Source: Oscillospiraceae bacterium | GTDB lineage: Bacteria > Bacillota > Clostridia > Oscillospirales > Ruminococcaceae | Assembly (NCBI GenBank): GCA_024404875.1 | Contig: JAKSPK010000025.1 | Coordinates: 1-36,170 of the forward strand | Length of the DNA: 36,170 nucleotides | Reading direction: 5' to 3' | Shown: one piece after another, positions 23,028 through 31,786 of the stretch | Layout of the letters: each line of letters starts with the position of its first letter | Position numbering within the stretch: position 1 is the stretch's first letter | Made by a program: the position numbers and the translations under genes | Notes under the pieces: generated by a model | The model's database searches: none | The model's input: the letters and a program-made list of their open reading frames with translations, nothing else | What the model was told of the DNA's origin: nothing

Positions 23028-25115
23028 TCAGTTGTGATTATCGTTTCGGCAGGCTGAAATACCGCGTGTGAATTTCTGCGGTGCGGCGATGATCTCTCCA
23101 TCCAGATATGCGGCAAGGATCTCCCGCACACGCTCCGATGATTCGTCAGTCATCGCAAGCAGCGCATATGCCGCATCTGCAAAAATCCGCGGCTTGTCCG
23201 CCGTCCAGACCGGCACAGCATTGAACAGCTCCGCATAGTCCGGCTTTTCCAAACAGCGCGTGCAATCTGTATAAACCGCCGCGCCCCGCCGATCAGTCAG
23301 TGTATGGCGGCATTTTGCACAGCCAACCTGAGCCTTGACCGGACAGTTTCGCGTCAGCATCAGCGGAAGCCGTCCGTATGCAAATACGCCGAGCGGCAGC
23401 ATTTGCGCGGGCAGCACAGGTGTCTCCGGCGAACAGAGCCCGTCTAGCAGTCCGGCCTCCCGCATTTCCGCGGCAGCATAGGAATTGGAAATATGCAGAC
23501 CAAGCGTACCGTGCAGTGCAAATCCAAGTTTCTTTCCGAGCTGCACATCTCCAATATGCTGACAGGCGAGCTGACGATATCCGAGTGCATACGCTTTTTC
23601 CAGCATCTGCGCAATTTTATTCTCATCCACACATAAGCGCGGCGCCAGCAGCATCACCCGTTCCGTCGGAAGCGGCTGCTGACTGACTGCATATTCCGCA
23701 GCAAAGCCAAGCGGCAGCAGCAGCGCATCCAGACGCGCCGCGTAGTCCCCGACCGCATCCAACTGAGCAAGCTGCCGAATCTGCAGCCGAAATCGCGGCG
23801 CCCCCACTGCCTTCGGCGCAGTCGGCATGGCGAAAGCCTCTCCAAGCCGATGTGCCGGTGTATTGCTGCGAATACGCGCCTCGTCCATCGCAGCGACCAC
23901 ATCACGCCGGAGCGCATTCAGCGCCGCTGCCGGCAGCATCAGACCATCATCCAGATCCGCCGTAACCGTTCCTGCCGTATAGATCGTATCGCCCAGCTTC
24001 GCGAACTGCTTTTGCAGCATCGGCAAATCAGTCGCGCGGCTGATCGCCTGCTGCGGACAGTCGCCGCTGACTGTAACAACGCGTTTGCCATCTGTAACGG
24101 TCAGCGTAACCGGCTGCTCGGCCTGCAGAATGAAATGCGCATCCAGCACTGCAGCCTTACGCGGTTTCTGACAGCGTGCACGAATTCCACTCAGCACGGT
24201 CTGGGCCGCAGTCACATCCTCCTTGCGTCTCGTTCCGAACATATCCTGCCGTTTTCCGGTGAAATAGCCGTCCGTAAAGCCGCTGCGGGAAAATACTGCC
24301 TGTAATTCAGCCATATCCGGCTGCTCTCCGTTCAATGCGCGGCGAAAGGCCGTGACCGCCGCCGCGACATATTCCGGCCGCTTCATCCGTCCCTCTATTT
24401 TAAGCGAATCCACACCGATCGCTTCAATTCGCGGAAGCTGCTCCACAAGTGACATATCCTTCAGTGAAAGCGCACAGGCATCCCACCGTGCGGCATCTGC
24501 GGTGAACGGCAGCCGACAGGGCTGCGCACAGCATCCGCGGTTCGCACTTCGGCCGCCCATGGCTGCAGACATCCAGCACTGTCCGGAGACGGACATACAA
24601 TGTGCGCCGTGGACGAACATTTCGATCTCCATGCCGCAGCGCTTTGCCTCCCCGCAGACGGCACGGAGCTGCTCTGCGGAAAGCTCACGCGCCGCGACTG
24701 CACGGCAAAAGCCCGCCTGCTTTGCATAGCGCACGCCGGCGGGCGTATGAATTGTCATTTGTGTAGAGGCGTGCAGCCGAAGCGTCGGCAGGCGTTTGGC
24801 AATATACGCCGCCGCGCCGAAATCCTGCACGATACATCCGTCCGCACCTGCCTCGGCTGCCGTTTCCAGCAGACGGTCAAGCGCGGGAAATTCGCTGTCA
24901 AACAGCAGCGTATTGACTGCAAGATACAGCTTTGCACCGTATAGATGACAGAGCGCCGCTGCATTCATCAGCCCCGCTGCATCAAAATTCTCTGCCCCTG
25001 CCCGCGCTGAAAACTGCTTTGCACCGACATAGACCGCATCCGCACCGCACCGCAGAGCAGCGGTCAGCGAATCCATGCCGCCGGCGGGCGCGAGCAGCTC
25101 CGGTTTGCGGCTCAT
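23028..25115 (-). CDS. U32 family peptidase-like protein (RlhA-type)
   Basis: 695 residues. It begins with the U32 signature PELLAPAGGMDSLTAALRCGADAVYVG and contains the Cys-rich block (CMSVSGQCWMS, GGRSANRGCCAQPCR) that binds an iron-sulfur cluster or metal in the family. A long C-terminal half fits the DUF3656-type extension of E. coli RlhA, which hydroxylates a cytidine in 23S rRNA. A second Cys cluster occurs near residues 600-630 (CPVKAQVGCAKCRHTLTD). A role in rRNA modification is likelier than proteolysis. Its ATG overlaps the zapA stop (ATGA), so translation is coupled. It is the last gene of murC-lexA-zapA-U32. Confidence 0.88.
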   Translation of the reverse strand: MSRKPELLAPAGGMDSLTAALRCGADAVYVGAKQFSARAGAENFDAAGLMNAAALCHLYGAKLYLAVNTLLFDSEFPALDRLLETAAEAGADGCIVQDFGAAAYIAKRLPTLRLHASTQMTIHTPAGVRYAKQAGFCRAVAARELSAEQLRAVCGEAKRCGMEIEMFVHGAHCMSVSGQCWMSAAMGGRSANRGCCAQPCRLPFTADAARWDACALSLKDMSLVEQLPRIEAIGVDSLKIEGRMKRPEYVAAAVTAFRRALNGEQPDMAELQAVFSRSGFTDGYFTGKRQDMFGTRRKEDVTAAQTVLSGIRARCQKPRKAAVLDAHFILQAEQPVTLTVTDGKRVVTVSGDCPQQAISRATDLPMLQKQFAKLGDTIYTAGTVTADLDDGLMLPAAALNALRRDVVAAMDEARIRSNTPAHRLGEAFAMPTAPKAVGAPRFRLQIRQLAQLDAVGDYAARLDALLLPLGFAAEYAVSQQPLPTERVMLLAPRLCVDENKIAQMLEKAYALGYRQLACQHIGDVQLGKKLGFALHGTLGLHISNSYAAAEMREAGLLDGLCSPETPVLPAQMLPLGVFAYGRLPLMLTRNCPVKAQVGCAKCRHTLTDRRGAAVYTDCTRCLEKPDYAELFNAVPVWTADKPRIFADAAYALLAMTDESSERVREILAAYLDGEIIAAPQKFTRGISACRNDNHN

Positions 25116-25594
25116 TCGTCCGGCGTCTCGATGAAGGTCAGCTGAGCGGTTTCTGCAGTCTCATCTGCCGGCTGCGGTGCAGCGGCCTCCTGCTTTTTCT
25201 CATGTGCCCTCGCTGCCTGCTCATCTGCCTTTGCGCTCTCGCGAAGCGATTTCAGCTTGCTGAGATTCTCCAGCTGCTCGATCTTCGCTTTCAGTACATC
25301 GATCTCGCGCAGCGCAGCATCCCGCTCCAGTCTCGCCTTGCCTGCCTCATCGACATATTCCTTGACCTGCGAACGGATCACTTCGATGCTGTTATTGGCC
25401 TTTGTCAGCTCATCCATTGTGGAGAGCGCGACCATCATAACTGCGGAATGCGAGGAGATGCTGGGATTTTTTTCCATGTTCTCCTTAATGCTTTTTTCAA
25501 GGCTCTTCGCGAGCTGATAGACATAGCTCGGCGCATCCTCTGTACGCAGAATGTATTCCTTTCCGCAAAGTACAACTTTTACTCGATTGACCAT
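25112..25594 (-). CDS. zapA: Cell division protein ZapA
   Basis: 160 residues. ZapA binds FtsZ and bundles its filaments at midcell. The N-terminal domain is typical (NRVKVVLCGKEYILRTEDAPSYVYQLAKSLEKSIKE, then a SAVMMVALSTMDELTKA stretch), followed by a long coiled coil (about 75-130) and an acidic, Ala/Pro/Glu-rich tail of 30 residues. At 160 residues it is longer than typical ZapA (90-110) because of the tail. The AAAGGAG site is 7 nt from the ATG. It lies 39 nt downstream of lexA. Confidence 0.88.
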   Translation of the reverse strand: MVNRVKVVLCGKEYILRTEDAPSYVYQLAKSLEKSIKENMEKNPSISSHSAVMMVALSTMDELTKANNSIEVIRSQVKEYVDEAGKARLERDAALREIDVLKAKIEQLENLSKLKSLRESAKADEQAARAHEKKQEAAAPQPADETAETAQLTFIETPDE

Positions 25595-25633
25595 TTCGGT
25601 TCTCCTTTCTTGTTTCCTGCAGCTGCCCTGATA

Positions 25634-26218
25634 TCAGTCCATATAGCGCAGCAGCGCTACGACTCTTCCAAGAATCGCGACTTCATTGAGATAAATCGGC
25701 TCCATCGTATCATTTTCCGGCTGAAGACGGTAGCCGCCGTTTTCCTTAAAAAAGCGTTTGACCGTCGCATCCTCACCGTCTACGAGCGCAACAACAATCT
25801 CGCCGTTTTCGGCAGTCTCGCATTGCTCCACGATAACTATATCCCCGCTGAGAATGCCGGCATTGATCATGCTCTCGCCGCGGATACGCAGTGCAAACAA
25901 CTCGCCGGAGTAATGCCGCTCCGGTACATAGCTCAGATAATTCTCAATATTTTCAATCGCTGTGATCGGCACACCCGCTGTGACCGTGCCGACCAGCGGC
26001 ACATTGCAGGCGCTGAATCCGTGCAGACGGATCGCACGGTTCTGATTGTCCATTTTGTCCAGCAGCCCCTCCTCCACCAGCAGATTGATATAGCGATGGA
26101 CGGTCGAGGTCGAGCGGATATCCAGCTCCCGGCATATTTCTCTGACGGTCGGAGCATATCCCTCACCGATCCGTTCGCGGATATAGCGGTAAATCTGATT
26201 TGCTTTCTCGTTCAGCAT
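25634..26218 (-). CDS. lexA: LexA repressor
   Basis: 194 residues. SOS repressor and self-cleaving serine protease. The N-terminal winged helix (PTVREICRELDIRSTSTVHRYINLL) binds operator DNA. The Ala81-Gly82 cleavage site lies in VGTVTAGVP, and the catalytic pair is Ser116 in GESM and Lys154 in TVKRFF. In-frame TGA three codons upstream fixes the start at 26218. It follows murC by 24 nt, so it should be made as part of a cell-wall/division operon. I found no obvious CGAAC-N4-GTTCG box beside it, so autoregulation from here is not supported. Confidence 0.96.
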   Translation of the reverse strand: MLNEKANQIYRYIRERIGEGYAPTVREICRELDIRSTSTVHRYINLLVEEGLLDKMDNQNRAIRLHGFSACNVPLVGTVTAGVPITAIENIENYLSYVPERHYSGELFALRIRGESMINAGILSGDIVIVEQCETAENGEIVVALVDGEDATVKRFFKENGGYRLQPENDTMEPIYLNEVAILGRVVALLRYMD

Positions 26219-26242
26219 GTGGAGTCATCCCCCTTCTGCGCA

Positions 26243-27664
26243 TCAAAGATGCTCGCGTGACTGCAAAGTATCTGCGATCAGCTTGGAGAGTTTGTTGACA
26301 TCGCCGCAGCCGAGTGTGATAATGAGATCGCCCGGCTCTGCGACTCGGCAGACCGCATCGCAGATGTCATCGAAGTTCTGATATTTCCGCTTATCGTTTT
26401 CCGGCTCACTCTCATCCTGCGGGAACCAGACGCAGCCAGGGATCTTCTCCGCCAGCATTCGCGTAAAGAAGCCGGTCGTATTGGTCTCTCTGCCGCCCAT
26501 AATATCGGTCAGGGCAACAATATCCGCAATTTTCAGTGCTTCAGCAAAATCGTCGGTCAGGCGCTCCGTCCGCGAATAGGTAAAGGGCTGATGCACCGCG
26601 ATAACACGGCGGTAAGGCATCGCCTTTGCCGCACGAAGCGTTGCCGCGATCTCTGCAGGATGATGCCCGTAATCGTCTGCGACAGTGATGCCGCCGCAGT
26701 GCGCATGAACATCAAAGCGGCGCTTTGCACCGTGGAATGCGAGCAGTCCCGCCTGACACTGTGCAAAGTTCAGGCCGACCAGATGCGCCGAAGCAATCGC
26801 TGCCAGTGCATTGAGGACATTGTGCATTCCGGGAACCTGCAAAACAGCAGTGCCGAGGCATTCACCCTCATGCCAGACCTTGAATTCCGTGGTCTGCTGC
26901 ACAGTATGCTGGATATCGGTGACGCGCCATTCGCAGTCCGCGCCGGTGCCGAAGCGGATCATTTCCTTGCCGGTGACGGATGCGCAGGCCTCGCAGGAAT
27001 TTTTGTCGTCGCCGTTATAGAGTACATATCTGCTGGATTTCTGCGCAAACTTTGTAAAGGAGGCCTTCAGGTTCTCCAGTGTTTTGAAGTATTCCATATG
27101 ATCCTCGTCGATATTCAGGATCACAGCAATATCCGGCGAAAGATGCAGGAAAGTATCGACATATTCGCAAGCCTCGCAGACGAACACCTCACTGCTGCCG
27201 GCTCTGCCGCTTCCGCCGATCGCGGGCAGCTTGCCGCCGATCACTGCGGAAAGGTCGATGCCTGCTGTAAAGAGAATCTGTGCGAGCATGGAAGTTGTTG
27301 TGGTCTTGCCGTGTGTACCGGCGATGCAGACCGCCTCCGAATACCACTCCGAAACAAGGCCCAGCAGCTCGCTGCGCTCCATCATTTCGATGCCGGCAGC
27401 CTCCGCTGCGGCGCGCTCCGGATTGGTCTTTGCGATCGCCGCCGAATAGACGACCAGATCAGCGTCCCCGATATTCTCCGCACGCTGACCGAGCTGCACT
27501 GGAATTCCCAGCGCCCGCACCGCACCGAGCGTATCGGTCTCGTTATTATCCGAGCCGGTCAGAACATATCCTTTCGCATGAAGCACCTGGGCCAGCGGGT
27601 ACATTCCGCTGCCGCCGATGCCGATCATATGGATATGCTTTTTACCCACTAAAATATTACTCAT
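26243..27664 (-). CDS. murC: UDP-N-acetylmuramate--L-alanine ligase
   Basis: 473 residues. Adds L-Ala to UDP-MurNAc, the first peptide step of peptidoglycan synthesis, in the cytoplasm with ATP. The Rossmann-type N-terminus has HMIGIGGSGM, the ATP-binding loop is GTHGKTTTTSML (residues about 116-127), and NIDEDHMEY and HHPAEI motifs follow as in Mur ligases. Two starts are possible: 27664 (AAGGA 10 nt upstream, chosen) and 27670. It is the first gene of murC-lexA-zapA-U32. Confidence 0.96.
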   Translation of the reverse strand: MSNILVGKKHIHMIGIGGSGMYPLAQVLHAKGYVLTGSDNNETDTLGAVRALGIPVQLGQRAENIGDADLVVYSAAIAKTNPERAAAEAAGIEMMERSELLGLVSEWYSEAVCIAGTHGKTTTTSMLAQILFTAGIDLSAVIGGKLPAIGGSGRAGSSEVFVCEACEYVDTFLHLSPDIAVILNIDEDHMEYFKTLENLKASFTKFAQKSSRYVLYNGDDKNSCEACASVTGKEMIRFGTGADCEWRVTDIQHTVQQTTEFKVWHEGECLGTAVLQVPGMHNVLNALAAIASAHLVGLNFAQCQAGLLAFHGAKRRFDVHAHCGGITVADDYGHHPAEIAATLRAAKAMPYRRVIAVHQPFTYSRTERLTDDFAEALKIADIVALTDIMGGRETNTTGFFTRMLAEKIPGCVWFPQDESEPENDKRKYQNFDDICDAVCRVAEPGDLIITLGCGDVNKLSKLIADTLQSREHL

Positions 27665-27713
27665 AGTCATATTATCCTTTCATCAAATCAAATGCCCTTC
27701 GGATTCCATGTAT

Positions 27714-27722
27714 ATTATATCA
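27714..27722 (-). promoter_or_regulatory. Extended -10 promoter of the murC operon
   Basis: The minus strand reads TGATATAAT, an extended -10 (TGnTATAAT), about 50 nt upstream of murC. The -35 region is A-rich and has no recognisable hexamer. Confidence 0.55.
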
Positions 27723-27994
27723 TATTTTTTCGATTTTTTCGCATAAATCAGCAAAAAACTAATTTTTATTCACCGTATCGCGCGTATTCACATGAAACAT
27801 TCACATAATCAACACATTTCCATGATATGATATAGCCAACACGGTGCAGTGACTCCATGCAGCCGCCTGCTCCTGCAGCTGCCGGCACTTGCCGTAATGA
27901 TTACACAGCAAAGACAGCAATACTTCACATCGCTGCCAACCTGCACCGCAGCTTCTGTTGTCAGCGAACCCATGCAAGGAAGGAATGGTTACAA
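27723..27994 (+). other. spoVG upstream region with repeated ATTCAC motif
   Basis: ATTCAC occurs three times on the plus strand (27768, 27786, 27799), the last two as ATTCACAT, spaced 18 and 13 nt. They lie upstream of a TATGAT at 27825-27832, a possible -10, so they could be regulator sites for spoVG. The remaining 160 nt up to the spoVG ATG is probably leader. A 46-codon N-terminal extension in the same frame is not supported. Confidence 0.4.
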
Positions 27995-28348
27995 ATGGAA
28001 ATTACAGATCTCAAAATTCGCAAAATGATGACAGATGGCAGACTGCGTGCAATCGTCTCCATTACGCTCGATCAGATGCTCGCCGTGCATGACATCAAGG
28101 TCGTACAGGGTGAAAACAGACTGTTCGTTGCCATGCCGAGCCGGAAGGATGAGGGCGGAATTTTCCGCGATATCGTGCATCCGATCTCCGCACAGGCAAG
28201 ACAGTATCTGGAGCAGCAGATCCTCAACGCGTATCAGGAGCAGCTTGCACTGATCGAGGCAGAAGCAGAATCAGCCGAAGCAGTGGAGCCTGCTGCGGAA
28301 GAAGTATCTGCACCGGCAGCCGAAACAGCCGATCCGGAAACGACATAA
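27995..28348 (+). CDS. spoVG: Septation/sporulation RNA-binding protein SpoVG
   Basis: 117 residues. Small RNA/DNA-binding regulator of septation and stage V sporulation. The conserved core is MEITDLKIRKMMTDGRLRAIVSITLD, FVAMPSRK and FRDIVHPI. A 35-residue tail of Ala/Glu repeats follows, longer than in Bacillus SpoVG (about 97 residues). The start is the ATG at 27995 with AAGGAAGG about 11 nt upstream; the upstream frame extension has neither conservation nor a ribosome-binding site. It diverges from murC. Confidence 0.96.
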   Translation: MEITDLKIRKMMTDGRLRAIVSITLDQMLAVHDIKVVQGENRLFVAMPSRKDEGGIFRDIVHPISAQARQYLEQQILNAYQEQLALIEAEAESAEAVEPAAEEVSAPAAETADPETT

Positions 28349-28384
28349 CGACTCCGGCATCGAAACAGAAAATAGAAAATCCAG

Positions 28385-28420
28385 AACCGTCCGTGTACAT
28401 CCGTACGCGGACGGTTTTTT
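28385..28420 (+). terminator. Terminator of spoVG
   Basis: An extended hairpin (28386-28393 with 28408-28415, and GTAC/GTAC inside) with a TTTTTT tail. It lies just after spoVG and before the convergent NUDIX gene end, so it may also serve that gene. Confidence 0.88.
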
Positions 28421-28426
28421 GTCCGC

Positions 28427-28987
28427 TTATTTTCCGAGCAGACGCGCTGCTTTCAACAATGCGATCTGTGTTTTCGCATCGGGCAGGCGGTTTTCCATGA
28501 CCATTTCCACGGCCTGCTCCAGCGGCATCCGCACAACATCCAGGAATTCATCCACATCGAGCGACTGCCCGCTGTCGAGCCGGATGCTGCGTGCCAGATA
28601 CATATAGATAACTTCCTTGTCATAGGCCGGTGTCGGATAGAGAAAACCAAGCAGTTCAAGCTGATCGGCCTCGCCGCCGACTTCTTCCTTCAGCTCCCGC
28701 ACTGCACAGGTCAGCGGATCCTCACCGTATTCCAGTTTGCCTGCCGGAAGCTCCAGCGTTTCCGTTCCGTGCGGATAACGAAACTGCCGCACCATCAGCA
28801 CATCACCGTTTTCGGTCAGCGGCACGACACAGGCGCCGCCCGGATGATGCACGACCTCGCGCAGCGCCTCCGCACCATTTTCCAACAGAACGGTATCTCT
28901 TGTGATGTGCAGGATTCGGCCGTTATAGATCTCCTCTGAGCGGAGCTGCCGCTCCTCCAGATGCTTTGCCTTATTTTCCGTCTTCAT
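28427..28987 (-). CDS. NUDIX hydrolase, ADP-ribose pyrophosphatase type
   Basis: 186 residues. The Nudix box is GKLEYGEDPLTCAVRELKEEVGG, which fits G-x5-E-x7-REUxEExG, with the usual hydrophobic last position replaced by Gly. The N-terminal extension with PGGACVVPL and LMVRQFRYP is typical of ADP-ribose pyrophosphatases of the NudF/YqkG group. It starts at 28987 within the last codons of the yfhO-like gene (17-nt overlap), with GAGGAGG 9 nt upstream. Translation is therefore coupled to the YfhO protein. Substrate is inferred from the family. Confidence 0.92.
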   Translation of the reverse strand: MKTENKAKHLEERQLRSEEIYNGRILHITRDTVLLENGAEALREVVHHPGGACVVPLTENGDVLMVRQFRYPHGTETLELPAGKLEYGEDPLTCAVRELKEEVGGEADQLELLGFLYPTPAYDKEVIYMYLARSIRLDSGQSLDVDEFLDVVRMPLEQAVEMVMENRLPDAKTQIALLKAARLLGK

Positions 28988-31679
28988 CGTCTGTTTCCTC
29001 CTCATCCGGCCTCGCAAAGTGGCTTCCGCCGGTCTGTGCGGATTCGCCGAGCAGCTCACGCAGGATATCGTCTGTATTCTGCTGCCGGACGCTTTCCGGC
29101 ACACCGTCCTCCGCATTTGTGTCTGCATCTGTTTCCGGCTCCGGAACCCACTCCGCCGGATCCTCATATTCCGCATCCGGCTCATTATCATACGCGGGCG
29201 GCTCATAGGTCATCGCCGTGCCGTTGCGCATGACGGAATGCTGCATATAGCGCTGATGCTCTGAGAAGCTGCCGTCAGCATAATCGTAATAATGCTTCTG
29301 CTTCGCCCACTTGACCTTATCGCCGCGGCGGATGACACACATCCAGAGCAGATAGAGGATCAGCGCACCGGCACCACATGCGGCAATCGTCAATCCCTGC
29401 CGCAGACCGGGCGTCTCATAGCTGAAGCGGATCTCATTGCTGCCCGCATCACAGACAACGGCCATAAAGCCGTAATTGACCTTCTCGACCTGTGCAGGCT
29501 GACCGTTGACAGTCGCTGTCCAGCCGCTCTCATAGGGCACACTGAAATAGACCATTTTCGGCGCATCCAGCTCGATCGAAGCACGGAAACCGTAAGAGTC
29601 GTAATCGAAGAGATCGCAGGCGTCTGCCGTGCGTGTATTCGCATACTCGGCAAATTCCTTATCGCTCATTTCCATTTCGCTCTGATTGGTCATCTGCGTC
29701 ATTTTATCCTTGCAGGCATCGACCTGCTCCGGTGTCATGATAAGCGCACGGAGCATAAGCTTCTGCTTCTCCGCTCCGGTCAGATTCTTGACATCCTCCA
29801 TGCTGACAACAGTATCATACGCAATGCCCATCGGGATATAGGCTTCGTTTTCATAAATGTAAAAGCCGTTCGCTTTCTCTATATATCTGAAGGTCGGCAT
29901 ATCCGAGATTTCATATGGATACTCAGCTGCCTCCTCACCATTCACTTTGTCAAAATAATACTTGACGCTGAAAAGTTCACGCAGCGCAAAGTTTTTTGTA
30001 TCCGGACGAGAGGCCACATCGCGCGTGATTCCGACAGCATCATAAAAATCCATGATCGAAGTCGGGACGATGCTGTGGAAGCAGCGCATATTGGAATAGC
30101 CCCACATCATCGGATAATTATCGTAATCCTGCGAGATGTCCACACGGTAGAACTGATTTTCCTCATCCTCCAGATGGATCTCCGAGCCGCCCTTTATCAT
30201 CGTATTGACATAGCTTGTCGGGTAGACGCCGAGCCCGATGCCGAAATACACGATCATGCAGGCCGAACAGAGACAGGATACGACCGTCAGAGCGACGGAA
30301 TAGCGCAGGAACAAACGATTCTGTCCCTTTTTGCGCATACGCAGCACCATGATCGCAAAACTGAGCATGATGGCGCACATTGCAAGTGAGAGCCAATGAT
30401 ACCACGAATATTTCGCAAAGTCGAACCAGACAATCGTGCCGTTATCCTCCTTGCGCGGCAAAAGCGAGATTGCGCCGAAGCCAAGCAGCATCACAGCACA
30501 GGTGATCAGGCCGTTTTTCCATTTGATCTCCCGGTTATCGAGCGCATAGGCCGTCATCATTGCCATAATAAGGATTGGCATATAGAACCAGCGGGCATAA
30601 TAGGAACCATTGAAGGTATAGAACATCGAATTCAGCACCGGAATGAAAGCGCAGACGATGCAGATCACAGTCAGTCGCGTTGCCCAGTGCTTACGCTTCT
30701 GCGTCATGAACGAGATCACGCCCGCCATGGAAAACATCGGCAGATAGCCGCCGATCGAAGCCCATTTACCAAAATCCGTCCGGAACAGATTCGGTCTCGC
30801 CGGCACATCCGGCAGCATGAAAAAGCTCTGAATGATATGCCAGACGCGGACTCTGTCGGAATAAGACACGAGATCATTGCCGTAAAGCCGCGTCTTGATC
30901 CGGTAATTCTCCAGAATGGCCAGCGCGGAGGGCAGCAGCATGAAGGCGGCGATCATCACGCCGAACACAGCTTCCAGCGCAATGCTGAAAAACTTGCGTT
31001 CATCGGTATGGAAGTCCTTATTCGTGCAGCGGACGATATAGTAGATAACCGCAAAAACAGCCTGCCCGGTAAAGAAGTAGTAATTCAGGATTCCCATAAA
31101 TGCAACCGCCAGCGCAAATACGCCGCGGCGGTTCTCATTGACGCGCTGTTCCATTGCGATCAGCAGCAGGGGGAAAAATGCCGTAACATCATGGAAATGA
31201 TTAAAGAAAATATTATAGAGCTGGAAGCCGGAATATGCATAAAGCAGCGCGCCGATAAAGGAAGCCGGCTTGCTCCGGACAAAGCGCCGGATATAAGCAT
31301 AGGCGGTCAGCGCGGCAACGGCGTGTTTGAGCCCCAGCAGATATGGAATCATATACAGCACCCATTCCTGCGGGAACGGAACCGTCAGCCAAAAAAACGG
31401 ACTGCCCAGCAAATAAAACGAATAGGAGCCGATAAAATTCGCGCCGAGGTCGGTCATCCAGTTCCAGCCGAGCGCACCGTTCTGCACGGCTTCATGCGCC
31501 AGATAGTAAAACGGAAGCTGCTGAGAATTGAAATCACCGTAATAGACGAAATAACCGCCTGTGAAGAGCATTATCGGCAATATCACGATCATCAATATCA
31601 CAAAGCTCACAAGAAACACAAGCAGATACGGTTCCCGCCGCTCTGCATACGGCCTGCGTGTCTTTTGGTTATTCCCCAT
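28971..31679 (-). CDS. YfhO-family membrane protein with acidic cytoplasmic tail
   Basis: 902 residues. Polytopic membrane protein of the YfhO family (lipoteichoic acid glycosylation in relatives). After the first span comes the YYGDFNSQQLPFYY motif, about a dozen spans up to residue 480, a large extracytoplasmic region, and a last span near 760. The final 130 residues are cytoplasmic, acidic and Tyr/Pro-rich (YEPPAYDNEPDAEYEDPAEW and LRELLGESAQ). That tail is not in classic YfhO. It shares the DLxxQ/DFNxQ motif after span 1 with the paralogue at 9332-12544 but lacks SHOCT. A GAGGCGG site precedes the ATG at 31679, and the gene overlaps the NUDIX start. Confidence 0.85.
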   Translation of the reverse strand: MGNNQKTRRPYAERREPYLLVFLVSFVILMIVILPIMLFTGGYFVYYGDFNSQQLPFYYLAHEAVQNGALGWNWMTDLGANFIGSYSFYLLGSPFFWLTVPFPQEWVLYMIPYLLGLKHAVAALTAYAYIRRFVRSKPASFIGALLYAYSGFQLYNIFFNHFHDVTAFFPLLLIAMEQRVNENRRGVFALAVAFMGILNYYFFTGQAVFAVIYYIVRCTNKDFHTDERKFFSIALEAVFGVMIAAFMLLPSALAILENYRIKTRLYGNDLVSYSDRVRVWHIIQSFFMLPDVPARPNLFRTDFGKWASIGGYLPMFSMAGVISFMTQKRKHWATRLTVICIVCAFIPVLNSMFYTFNGSYYARWFYMPILIMAMMTAYALDNREIKWKNGLITCAVMLLGFGAISLLPRKEDNGTIVWFDFAKYSWYHWLSLAMCAIMLSFAIMVLRMRKKGQNRLFLRYSVALTVVSCLCSACMIVYFGIGLGVYPTSYVNTMIKGGSEIHLEDEENQFYRVDISQDYDNYPMMWGYSNMRCFHSIVPTSIMDFYDAVGITRDVASRPDTKNFALRELFSVKYYFDKVNGEEAAEYPYEISDMPTFRYIEKANGFYIYENEAYIPMGIAYDTVVSMEDVKNLTGAEKQKLMLRALIMTPEQVDACKDKMTQMTNQSEMEMSDKEFAEYANTRTADACDLFDYDSYGFRASIELDAPKMVYFSVPYESGWTATVNGQPAQVEKVNYGFMAVVCDAGSNEIRFSYETPGLRQGLTIAACGAGALILYLLWMCVIRRGDKVKWAKQKHYYDYADGSFSEHQRYMQHSVMRNGTAMTYEPPAYDNEPDAEYEDPAEWVPEPETDADTNAEDGVPESVRQQNTDDILRELLGESAQTGGSHFARPDEEETDDEDGK

Positions 31680-31720
31680 ATCTTTTGCCGCCTCTCATGT
31701 TTTTATTCACATACAATAAT

Positions 31721-31749
31721 ATTATATCACAATCCGCCCCGGTTGTAAA
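31721..31749 (-). promoter_or_regulatory. Promoter of the second yfhO-like gene
   Basis: Minus strand: TTTACA (31744-31749), a 17-nt spacer and TATAAT (31721-31726), with TGA directly before it as an extended -10. Transcription starts about 35 nt before the ATG. Confidence 0.78.
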
Positions 31750-31786
31750 GTACATTTGTGCGATTAAATACGCTTTGTGTGCCGCA

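Noticed and set aside
24932-26260. 442-residue plus-strand open frame
   Set aside because: Runs antisense through U32, zapA and lexA, three confidently identified genes.
27857-27994. 46-codon N-terminal extension of SpoVG
   Set aside because: SpoVG is conserved from the Met at 27995, which has the ribosome-binding site; the extension is composition-biased leader sequence.
30396-31748. 450-residue plus-strand open frame
   Set aside because: Antisense to the second yfhO gene; same reasoning.
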